This document shows positions 23,524-31,600 of a stretch of DNA of 42,079 nt, in pieces. Location of the stretch: NCBI GenBank assembly GCA_012517475.1, contig JAAYUV010000065.1:1-42079 (forward strand), given 5' to 3'. Origin of the DNA: Peptococcaceae bacterium (lineage in GTDB: Bacteria > Bacillota > Desulfitobacteriia > Desulfitobacteriales > Syntrophobotulaceae). Every line of letters starts with the position of its first letter. The first letter of the stretch is position 1. The notes below the pieces were generated by a model. It was not told the origin of the DNA. It worked only from the letters and a program-made list of their open reading frames with translations, and did no database searches. The translations under genes and the position numbers were made by a program.

Positions 23524-24366
23524 ATGGATAGCAATTCTGTTCCAACTAAATCCGTCAAAAAAACGTTGCTGAAAATTCTGCCCCTATTCCTGATCATTGG
23601 GCTGATCGCAGCAATTGTAGGTTTCAAAGGATATGTAATCGTTGAACCCGGAAACAGAGGGGTTGTCGTAGAACTTGGTGCAGTGAAGTCTTCTGTTTTG
23701 GGTGAAGGATTACATCTGAAAGTTCCTTTTATTCAGGAAATCATTCCGATAGAAGTACGGGTGCAAAAAGCTCAATCCGAGGAGACCACCTCATCAAAAG
23801 ATTTGCAGGTAGTCAATACGATTATTGCTGTAAACTACCGGCTTGATCCGGAAAGTGTAAACAAGCTGTATCAGGAAGTCGGATTGGACTATAAGGAACG
23901 GATAGTGGACCCTGCAATCGGTGAATCACTTAAGGCTGTAACGGCCCAGTATACTGCGGAAGAACTTATTTCTAAAAGGTCTGAAGTAAGTTATAAGGTT
24001 AAAGAAACACTCGCGAAGAAATTATCTACGTATTATATGATTCTGGACGAAATTAACATCACAGAATTTAAGTTTAGTCCGGAATTCAATCAGGCAATTG
24101 AAGAAAAACAGATTGCCGAACAACAAGCATTAAAAGCAAACCTTGATTTGCAAAGAATAGAAGTCGAAGCAAAACAGAAAATTGAACAGGCCCGGGCGGA
24201 AGCGGAATCCCTGAAATTGCAAAAAGATCAGGTTACCCCGGAATTGGTTGAACTGAGAAAAATAGAAGCACAGTTAGAGGCCATTAAAAAATGGGACGGT
24301 AAACTTCCCTCCATCACCGGAAACGGTGCTGTTCCCTTCCTTAATATTGATCAATTCAATAAATAA
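23524..24366 (+). CDS. SPFH/prohibitin-family membrane protein, 280 aa
   Basis: An HflK/HflC/prohibitin-like protein. One membrane helix (residues about 16-36) is followed by VEPGNRGVVVELGAV (about 42-56) and the SPFH domain to about residue 200, then a long Glu/Ala/Gln-rich coiled coil (about 195-250). Residues 73-90 (EVRVQKAQSEETTSSKDL) are the conserved SPFH core. Such proteins form ring assemblies on the membrane and modulate proteases such as FtsH; orientation here is N-in with the domain outside, if like HflKC. GAGGAG precedes the ATG. It stands alone, divergent from the DUF3846-like gene, with a terminator downstream. Confidence 0.88.
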   Translation: MDSNSVPTKSVKKTLLKILPLFLIIGLIAAIVGFKGYVIVEPGNRGVVVELGAVKSSVLGEGLHLKVPFIQEIIPIEVRVQKAQSEETTSSKDLQVVNTIIAVNYRLDPESVNKLYQEVGLDYKERIVDPAIGESLKAVTAQYTAEELISKRSEVSYKVKETLAKKLSTYYMILDEINITEFKFSPEFNQAIEEKQIAEQQALKANLDLQRIEVEAKQKIEQARAEAESLKLQKDQVTPELVELRKIEAQLEAIKKWDGKLPSITGNGAVPFLNIDQFNK

Positions 24367-24382
24367 TCTATATACAAATAAG

Positions 24383-24456
24383 TGGAAGCACGCATTACGT
24401 GCTTCCAACCGAGGACGTATGGCATTGAAAAGATGAATACGTCCTCTTTCTTTTCT
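24383..24456 (+). terminator. Tandem hairpins ending the SPFH gene
   Basis: A 10-bp stem (24383-24392 with 24398-24407) lacks a T run; a second 10-bp stem (24411-24420 with 24437-24446) is followed by TTTCTTTTCT and is the likely terminator. The latter abuts the end of the convergent Nramp gene. Confidence 0.7.
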
Positions 24457-25711
24457 ACTGAAAAAATGAAATCACTAAAGTAACCGATAATGCTAGTAAA
24501 ACAACAATTGTGATCCACGAAATAATATTGGATAGGGGTTTATTGACGTACTCGCCCATAACTTCTTTTTTATTGACAATAATCACCATACAAATGAGAA
24601 CCACGGGAAGCAGAATACCATTAATCCTTTGCGACCATAAGGATATTTGAATCAGCGGCGCATTAGGGATTAGAATTGCACCGGCAGCTATAGCAAGAAT
24701 TCCTGTATAAAGCCAGTAAAACTGCGGAGCTTCACTCCATTTTTTATCAATGCCGGCCTCAAAGCCAAAGGCTTCACAAACATAAAAAGCAGTTGCAACC
24801 GGCAAAATAACCGAGGCAAATATGGATGCTACAAACAGTCCGAAGGCAAATACCTGGGAGGCTAAAGCCCCCGCAACCGGTGCTAGGGCAGCTGCGGCAT
24901 CACTCGCATCGTTAATGGATATTCCTTTCATGTTCAGGGTGGCAGCGCAAGCAATCATGATAAAGAACGCAACAACTACTGTACAAAGACTACCAATAAA
25001 CACATCCAAAGTGGAATACTTCAAATCCTTGAGTTGGAGCCCTTTTTCTATGACCGCGGATTGCATGTAGAACTGCATCCAAGGGGCAATGGTCGTGCCA
25101 ACAATTCCAATAACCGTTGATATATAGATAAAGTTCGTTTCTATGTCGGGTCGAATGATTGATTTTTCCACTGCGGTCCAATCAGGCTGTCCCATTAAAG
25201 CTGCGGCAACATAAACAAATAAGCAAACACTGAAAAAAAGAAATATTCTTTCTGCTATGCGATAAGTACCTTTGACCACCATAAACCAGACAAATATCGC
25301 AGCAATAGGTACGGAAATGTATTTACTTATTCCAAAGATTTGGATACTACCGGCAACACCGCTGAATTCTGTCATCGTATTTAATATATCCGCTCCCAGC
25401 AAGAAAACGAAGATAAAGAAAGTAACTTTTACCCCTGCATTTTCACGAATAAGATCGGCCAACCCTTTACCGGTGACAATACCCATTCTGGCATTCATTT
25501 CCTGGGTTACGAATAACACAATAAATGCCGGAATCAGTGTCCAGATCAGTTTATATCCAAACATGGCCCCGGCGACTGAATATGTTGTAATTCCCCCAAC
25601 GTCATTATCAACACTTCCGGTGACGATACCAGGACCTAATATAGCTAAAAAAACAAGCAGATTTCTCCAGAGACTTTTCTTTTTAACAGAATTAATAACA
25701 TTTGCAACCAT
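24455..25711 (-). CDS. Nramp-family transporter, probably Mg2+ type, 418 aa
   Basis: An 11-TM SLC11/Nramp-fold transporter: GPGIVTGSVDNDVGG in TM1 (residues 26-40), the GADILNTMTEFSGVAGS region in TM3, and TTIAPWMQFYMQS in TM6 (about 206-218). Ordinary Mn/Fe Nramps carry DPGN in TM1 and MPH in TM6. Here TM1 keeps the Asp (D35) but reads DNDV, and TM6 reads APW (209-211), so the sulfur ligand that selects transition metals is absent. Nramp-related Mg2+ transporters (NRMT) are known to lack that methionine. With the M-box riboswitch and an MgtE_N/CBS gene upstream in the same operon, Mg2+ uptake is the best assignment, by inference. GAGG precedes the ATG; spacing to the upstream gene is 17 bp. 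Confidence 0.85.
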   Translation of the reverse strand: MVANVINSVKKKSLWRNLLVFLAILGPGIVTGSVDNDVGGITTYSVAGAMFGYKLIWTLIPAFIVLFVTQEMNARMGIVTGKGLADLIRENAGVKVTFFIFVFLLGADILNTMTEFSGVAGSIQIFGISKYISVPIAAIFVWFMVVKGTYRIAERIFLFFSVCLFVYVAAALMGQPDWTAVEKSIIRPDIETNFIYISTVIGIVGTTIAPWMQFYMQSAVIEKGLQLKDLKYSTLDVFIGSLCTVVVAFFIMIACAATLNMKGISINDASDAAAALAPVAGALASQVFAFGLFVASIFASVILPVATAFYVCEAFGFEAGIDKKWSEAPQFYWLYTGILAIAAGAILIPNAPLIQISLWSQRINGILLPVVLICMVIIVNKKEVMGEYVNKPLSNIISWITIVVLLALSVTLVISFFQ

Positions 25712-25728
25712 ATCATTCGCCTCGGTTC

Positions 25729-26985
25729 TTATAATCTTCTTCTTCTGGTTGACCTTAATAAGTTATAAACAACATCATCGATTACTACCATGCCCAACAT
25801 GACTTTATCTTTATCTACGACGGGTACGGCGAGCAAGTTGTATTTGGAAATTATTTCGTCAATCGAATCTACCTTATCCTTATCGGTAACATAAACAACC
25901 TTTTCGTTCATTATTTCACTCAAAGTAGTGTTTGGTTGAGAGACAATGATGTCTCTTAAGGATACAGTAGCAACAAATCTTTCTTTCTCATCCACAATAA
26001 ACAGATAATAGATTGTATCGGATTCAGGCTTCATTCTTCTGAGTTCCGTAATCGTATCTTCTACTGTCATATTTTTATGGAAAGAAATAAAATCTGTAGC
26101 CATTAGGCTTCCGATTTCATCATCATCATATTCCAAAAGCTCCCGGACTTCTTCCGAGGTCTCGCTATCCATTTCGGACAGGAGCTCTTGGGCTTTCTCT
26201 TCTTCCAATTCGTCGAGAATGTCGGCGACTTCGTCGGCAGGCATCTTTTCAAGTACATCAGCAGCTTTTTCAATCGGCATACTTTCAAGGACATGAATCC
26301 GTACATCTGTTTCCAGTTCCTCAAGAACATCGGCGGCTTTTTCTTCATCAAGGGATGCAAAGACTTCAGCCTGAATTTTGGAATCCATATCTTCGATAAT
26401 ATCGGCAAGATCGGAAACGTGGAGAGTTGAAAGCTTGGAAAAAGGTGAAGAAAGCTTAATTCCCTCATGACCGAAATCAATTGTCTCAACTTCATTCCAG
26501 AGAATTAGTTTACTGGGCATATTTACATTAAAAATATCCAAAAGCTTCTTCATCGGTTTTGCTACGCCAAGTCTTCTCAGCAGACCTTCAATCCCTACGT
26601 CAACCGCTACAACATAAGCACCCGCTGCGAAGATGGCCAGGCGCAAATCGTTAACTCTTACTAATTTTCGCCCGTCAATATCTACCAGCTGCCGATCCAA
26701 AACATTTTTTTTAAGAAATAAGGTATTCTCCTTTACATCTTTCCATGTGTTGTATAGGTTATTGCATTTGAATAAATATTGATTGTTATGTTTGACGATT
26801 GTAAAACTGGAAAAGTCAATTATTGTTGTTTTATTGCCTGTTTTTATTTGGATGGCCGCTACTTGTGGTTTTTGGGATTGAACATTTACTAAAATATCCG
26901 CAACCTTCCCAATTACCCTATCCGATTGGGAGAATACCTTTCTGTTCAGTACCCTGCTGAGATAAAATGTTGTTACATCTTGCAT
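25729..26985 (-). CDS. Soluble PRC-barrel / MgtE_N / CBS protein, 418 aa
   Basis: A cytosolic regulatory-type protein: PRC-barrel-like domain at residues about 5-70, a second at about 95-165, an MgtE N-terminal superhelix at about 185-285 (LADIIEDMDSKIQAEVFASLDEEKAADVLEEL and the repeated EKAADVLE, DEVADILDEL units), and two CBS domains at about 290-410. In MgtE magnesium channels this N+CBS unit is the Mg2+ sensor that gates the pore. Here the MgtE membrane domain is missing and the next gene is an Nramp-type transporter, so the module may sense Mg2+ and gate that transporter in trans. AAGGAGG lies 7 nt before the ATG. The leader carries an M-box and two terminators. Confidence 0.87.
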   Translation of the reverse strand: MQDVTTFYLSRVLNRKVFSQSDRVIGKVADILVNVQSQKPQVAAIQIKTGNKTTIIDFSSFTIVKHNNQYLFKCNNLYNTWKDVKENTLFLKKNVLDRQLVDIDGRKLVRVNDLRLAIFAAGAYVVAVDVGIEGLLRRLGVAKPMKKLLDIFNVNMPSKLILWNEVETIDFGHEGIKLSSPFSKLSTLHVSDLADIIEDMDSKIQAEVFASLDEEKAADVLEELETDVRIHVLESMPIEKAADVLEKMPADEVADILDELEEEKAQELLSEMDSETSEEVRELLEYDDDEIGSLMATDFISFHKNMTVEDTITELRRMKPESDTIYYLFIVDEKERFVATVSLRDIIVSQPNTTLSEIMNEKVVYVTDKDKVDSIDEIISKYNLLAVPVVDKDKVMLGMVVIDDVVYNLLRSTRRRRL

Positions 26986-27018
26986 TTCTCACGCCTCCTT
27001 GTTATGAGGAAGTATTAA

Positions 27019-27049
27019 AAAACCCTCCGATCTTTTGATGGAGGGTTTT
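27019..27049 (-). terminator. Distal terminator in the leader of the Mg operon
   Basis: A perfect 10-bp stem (27040-27049 with 27019-27028) followed on the minus strand by six T, located 34 bp before the MgtE_N/CBS start codon. Its upstream arm CCCTCCAT (27038-27045) is also exactly complementary to ATGGAGGG (27097-27104) in the leader ORF, so an alternative antiterminator can form. Confidence 0.75.
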
Positions 27050-27069
27050 CAGACAAATATATATAAAAC

Positions 27070-27147
27070 CTAATTAATAAAAATTAAGTTAAATATCCCT
27101 CCATACTTATTCAAAACAATGCATGTACTATAAGGGTCGGCTTCCAT
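27070..27147 (-). CDS. Putative leader peptide ORF, 25 aa, in the Mg operon leader
   Basis: An ATG at 27147 with a strong AGGAGGT site 9 nt upstream opens a 25-codon frame that ends in TAG at 27070, about 20 bp before the distal terminator. The peptide begins MEADPYSTC and ends in a hydrophobic LIFIN. Codons for Tyr-Gly-Gly (about 15-17) contain the ATGGAGGG sequence that can pair with the upstream arm of the terminator, so ribosome progress on this frame could decide between terminator and antiterminator. Leader peptides of this kind are known in enterobacterial mgtA/mgtC control (MgtL, MgtP); that this is an analogue is inference. Translation is not shown. Confidence 0.5.
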   Translation of the reverse strand: MEADPYSTCIVLNKYGGIFNLIFIN

Positions 27148-27210
27148 AATAATATGACCTCCTATGCTACAGATTATTAACAAAAAATAAAACTGTTACA
27201 GATAGCATAT

Positions 27211-27251
27211 AAAAAATACCTTCACCCATACTTGAACAAGGCAAAGGTATT
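27211..27251 (-). terminator. M-box proximal terminator
   Basis: An 8-bp stem (27244-27251 with 27215-27222) followed on the minus strand by six T, directly after the aptamer. A CTTGAAC/GTTCAAG pairing (about 27274-27280 with 27231-27237) offers a competing fold. This is the usual transcriptional expression platform of an M-box. Confidence 0.7.
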
Positions 27252-27252
27252 A

Positions 27253-27414
27253 TAACCCCTTGATATTCCCGTTCAAGCTTTAGCTCTGCAAGGCGGTGAA
27301 ATTTGCGTTAGGTTATGCCTTGTTTTCGACATATCCTGTTGACCTTCTCGAGTTGTCTCCAACTCTCCGCGGCAGCAATCCATATCCTTGCGGTAGCCTC
27401 ACCTACCGAGTATT
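27253..27414 (-). ncRNA. M-box (ykoK) Mg2+ riboswitch aptamer
   Basis: Read on the minus strand, the segment has the conserved M-box modules in order: TAGGTGAGGCT with the following ACCGCAAGG (about 27406-27385), TGCTGCCG (about 27376-27368), GAGAAGGTCAACAGG (about 27351-27337), a variable hairpin, TTTCACCGCC, and GCAGAGCTAAAGC near the 3' end (about 27290-27278). In the family, Mg2+ binding stabilises the fold and terminates transcription of Mg transport genes. It is followed by a terminator and then by the MgtE_N/CBS and Nramp genes, which is the expected context. Confidence 0.92.
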
Positions 27415-27429
27415 ATTTTCTTTTATGCT

Positions 27430-27458
27430 ATTATAATACTATATTTTGTCGATTTCAA
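27430..27458 (-). promoter_or_regulatory. Promoter of the M-box/Mg operon
   Basis: TTGAAA (27453-27458) and TATAAT (27430-27435) on the minus strand with a 17-bp spacer; predicted start near 27424, about 10 nt before the aptamer. Confidence 0.75.
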
Positions 27459-27573
27459 CCGTAATAGGCGAATTTATTTCGTCTATGCTTATTAGACTAA
27501 AATAGCTATGTTCATCTATCAATATAAAAGGCAGAATCCCAAAATCAAAGTATTTTAAGGCATTTTTATGTTT

Positions 27574-27936
27574 TTACACATCAGAAGAATACAAGCCTTC
27601 TCTTGGGATAAATGTCTGACATTCGGTCTGGATCGGAGCCGTGGAAATTTCACTGATAATCTTTACATGGGGAGCATAACACATTTCCCTTTGGTTATAC
27701 TCGCAATTGATTGCGGAACATTCTACCTCCGGGCTGGAAATAAAAAAGTTATAATTATTGTCGTTATTTAAATGTTTTAAAGAGGCCTTTCCGTCACCAT
27801 CCACTGCAAAAGTTGAGCAATAAGTAAACCTGCCACCCATGGTATCCTCGCCATGAACCTGGATTTCGGGTGCAGTGCAAAGTTCTTCCAAGTTATAGAC
27901 ACATTGTTCAGCTTCACAACGCAAATCAACATCCAT
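27574..27936 (-). CDS. DUF1540 protein, two Cys-rich repeats, about 120 aa
   Basis: Two DUF1540 units are visible, each with four cysteines in the spacing C-x4-C-x8-C...C: the first spans about residues 6-44, the second about 70-110 (ECSAINCEYNQREMC). Such units probably bind a metal, likely zinc, and the family is widespread in spore-forming Firmicutes with no known function. Start is uncertain: I use the ATG at 27936, six nt after GCAGGG; frames from 27942 and 27954 are also open. The protein has no membrane segment. It is a single gene, 116 bp upstream of the Mg-operon promoter on the same strand. Confidence 0.82.
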   Translation of the reverse strand: MDVDLRCEAEQCVYNLEELCTAPEIQVHGEDTMGGRFTYCSTFAVDGDGKASLKHLNNDNNYNFFISSPEVECSAINCEYNQREMCYAPHVKIISEISTAPIQTECQTFIPREGLYSSDV

Positions 27937-28008
27937 ATTCATCCCTGCTTTCATATTTGATCAAGATCCTAAAAATATTTTTAACGAAAAACCAAATCTT
28001 ATGCGAAA

Positions 28009-28040
28009 GAAAAAACTGTTATCCCATTTGGATAACAGTT
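28009..28040 (-). terminator. Terminator after the AIM24-like remnant
   Basis: Perfect 11-bp stem (28014-28024 with 28030-28040), followed on the minus strand by six T. Confidence 0.75.
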
Positions 28041-28078
28041 GGAGAAAAAGCTTCTTTCAATAAAAGGACTCTTAAAAA

Positions 28079-28585
28079 TTAATCATTGTCTCCGTCAAGA
28101 ATATTGCCAAACATTCCAAGGATACTTCCTTCACCTTTTTGGGTACCGCCGGCACGCGGAGCGGAAGCAAATATTCTGTCGGCCAGTCTGCTGAAGGGAA
28201 GAGATTGCAGCCATACCTTGCCCGGTCCTGAAACCGTTGCAAAGAAAAGCCCTTCTCCCCCGAAAAACGCCGTTTTGATTCCCCCGACATACTGAATATC
28301 GTAGTCGACATTACCGGTCATTGCAACCAGACATCCTGTATCTACTCTCAATGTTTCACCGGGATTCAAATTCTTTTCGATGATGGTTCCTCCGGCATGA
28401 AAAAAGGCTAATCCGTCTCCCTCCAGCTTTTGCATGATAAACCCTTCCCCGCCGAAAAACCCGGTTCCAAGCTTTTTCGTAAATTCAATCCCGATGGATA
28501 CCCCTTTTGCCGCACACAGGAAAGCGTCTTTCTGGCAGATGAGCTTTCCATTATAGTCACTTAGAGAGATCCCACTCCTGTTCCA
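28079..28585 (-). pseudogene. 5'-truncated AIM24/TIGR00266-family gene
   Basis: An open frame of 168 codons gives the C-terminal two thirds of a TIGR00266 (AIM24-like) protein: the [15 protein letters not shown] strand, [67 protein letters not shown], and a Gly-rich tail. Full-length members are about 230-270 aa and begin with a similar beta-prism repeat that is missing here; a TGA at 28586-28588 closes the frame upstream, and only about 60 bp remain before the glucan synthase gene stop. An ATG at 28435 could give a 118-aa fragment, but I find no ribosome site for it. A decayed gene is the best reading. Confidence 0.72.
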
Positions 28586-28645
28586 TCAGTAATTTTGGAA
28601 CAATATTCCATGCCTCAGTACAAAATTCCTTCCTATTTGTCCGGA

Positions 28646-31600
28646 TTAGATGAAAATTTCTATGAGATGATTTTGTCCGTCATCATGTAAAACAACCGGA
28701 AAATCAGCTTGTCTCACGCCATCAAAACATATGGATTTCTCTTCATGGCTATGAAGCTGAACCCGGATCGTATATCTTGAACCTTTAAAACGGTATTCTA
28801 CAGAAAATTCCTGCCAATGGAGCGGTGCGCAAGGGGATAGAGTGAGCATGTCATTCTCAATTTTTATTCCAAGTATGCCCTCCAGAATAACCTGATACAT
28901 CCATCCTGCCGCTCCGGTATACCAGGTCCAACCTCCCCTGCCGATATTGGGCTGGACAGCATAGACATCGGCCGCCATAACATAGGGTTCTGCTTTATAT
29001 TTTGCTGCTTCCTGACCTGTTCTGGAATGGTTGATGGGGTTAAGCATATTCACCAGTTCAAGGGCTTTATCCCCTTCCCCCATTTTCGTATAAGCCAATG
29101 CCGCCCATATTGCGGCATGGGTATATTGACCTCCGTTTTCCCTTACCCCAGGTATATAACCTCGTATATAACCCGGATTCTTCTCGGTTTTATCAAAGGG
29201 CGGCGTAAACAGTTTGAGAATGGCTTCGTCTTTATCCCACAAATATCGTTCCATGGCTACGATGGCATCTTTAGCCCGGTTTTCTTTTGCACATCCGGAA
29301 ATCACCGCCCAGGATTGGGCAATCGCATCAATTTGGCATTCGGTATTGGAGATGGATCCAAGCGGTGTTCCGTCATCGTAATACGCTCTGCGATACCATG
29401 AACCGTCCCAGGCGTTTTTATCCATATTTTGTGTGAGTTCATTGACAATGCTCTGATACCGTTCAACTCTCTCAGAATCCCCCTGTTTTTTACAGATTGG
29501 TATAAAATCTTTCAGGGTAGACAATAAGAACCATCCCAGCCAGACACTTTCCCCTTTTCCCTCCCTACCCACGGCAGAAAGCCCATCATTCCAATCCCCT
29601 GTACCAATCAGGGGAAGCCCATGTTCTCCGAATTTCAGACTATGGTCTATCGCTTGGACACAGTGATGGTAAACCGTTGCATATTGATCTGTTACGGCGG
29701 GAATGGCATATTTTTCATCTTCATCAGCACCCAGCGGTTCCTGATAAAGGAACGGAGTTTTTTCCAGGAGAATGCTATCATCACCGGTATGAATAATATA
29801 GTCTGCGGTCACATAAGGCAGCCACAATAGATCATCCGAAAACTTTGTCCTGATTCCCTTTCCTTTTTCCGGATGCCACCAATGTTGGACATCTCCTTCC
29901 CGGAATTGCCTCGAACTGTGTAAAAGGATCTGGTGTCTTGTAATTTCAGGTTTTAATATAGCAAAAGACATGACGTCCTGCAGCTGGTCACGATAACCGA
30001 AAGCTCCTCCTGATTGATAAAAAGCGGAGCGGGCCCAGATTCTGCATACCAGGGTCTGATATATTAGCCAGCGATTTGTGATAAGGTCCAGGGTTGGTTC
30101 AGGAGTCCTGATTTGGATCGCGGATAAAAGATCATCCCAATATTTCAAAACTTTTTGCAATAACTCATCATACATTTTCGGGGTGTTCCATGTTTTTAAT
30201 AACGATACTGCTTTTTCCTTATCCGTTTCATCCCCGATCAGGAAATAAACCGTTTTTTCTTCTCCGGGCAGTAACGAAATTTCAGTCTGGATTACACCGC
30301 AGGGATCCATCCCATTGCCGGTTTTCCCTGATAATTGATCCGTAAGCAATCCCGCAGGTTCCTGAACCCCTTGGTTAACTCCTAAAAAATCTTTTCGATC
30401 AGTGGTAAAAGATTTGAATCTTCCGCCAAAAGAACATAGAAAAGCTACCCTGCCAAAAAATTCTTCCTGATAGACATTTCGGCAGAAAATGATCTGATCT
30501 TGAATTTCTGTAACAAGATAAGGTGCATTCTGCTCCCGGTTTACTCCTAAAACCCACTCCAAATAGTAATATGCGGAAAGGACTTTCTCTGAATCGGAGA
30601 TATTGGTTAGTTTTAATCTAACCACTTTCATATTTTTTTCTATGGGAACAAAGATCGTAGTCTCTTGCTTGATGCCGCTGCTAAGGTGTTCAAATACGGA
30701 ATATCCCTGACCGTGCCTGATGACATATGTTTGCATGGTTGGAACAGGTTGGGGTACCGGCGACCAAAATCTCCCTGTCTTTTCCTCTCGCAAATAGATT
30801 GCTTCTCCGCTGGTATCCAGGAGAGGATCGTTAGACCACGGAGAGAGTCTATATTCACGGCTGTTTTGAGACCAGGTAAAACTTGATCCCGAATCAGAGA
30901 CAAGTGTACCGAAATGGGGATTGGCAATAATATTAACCCAGGGCAAAGGAGTAATATGCTCTTTATCCCGGAAAATCACATATTCTTTACCGTCTTGGCT
31001 AAATCCCCCGTATTCATTAAAGTAAATCAGCTTATTTTTTATCTCGTTCCTTTTTAACCCGGTATCATCTATCCGTTCCTGGTCTTTTACCTTTTTATCA
31101 AAATCTTTTTTAGGGGGAAAGGTTTGTTCCGCTATTCGGACAACCTTACCGGCTTGATTAATCAGGGAACCGTTTTCACCGGAAAAGACGATCCGTGCTG
31201 TTGTATGGAGTAAAACTACCATATCGTTGGGAAGTTGATCCCTTTTTAAAAGAAAAACTCCTCCGGGTTTATTCACGAATTTACGGACATGACTGATTCC
31301 GACTTTTTCCTGAATCATTTCGTGAATGGTTTGATAATACCCTGTTTTATCTTCATTTAAAATGACCAGATCAATAAACAATCCTTTTATTTCCCAATAT
31401 TCATGGATTTTTAACATCTGTTCAACCAGCTTAATCTGACTATGCTCCTGAATTTTCAAAAGCACAATGGGTAAATCTCCGGAAATTCCGTAAGGCCACA
31501 GTGAAGATTGTCCGCGTTGATTATTCTTAATCTGAAAACTGCGGCGAACAGGCCCGGGAAAAACCACTTGGCTGGCTAAACTTGAAATCATATTGGCTTC

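Noticed and set aside
26103-26495. 130-codon minus-strand frame within the MgtE_N/CBS gene
   Set aside because: Out-of-frame shadow of the repetitive Glu/Asp-rich superhelix coding region.
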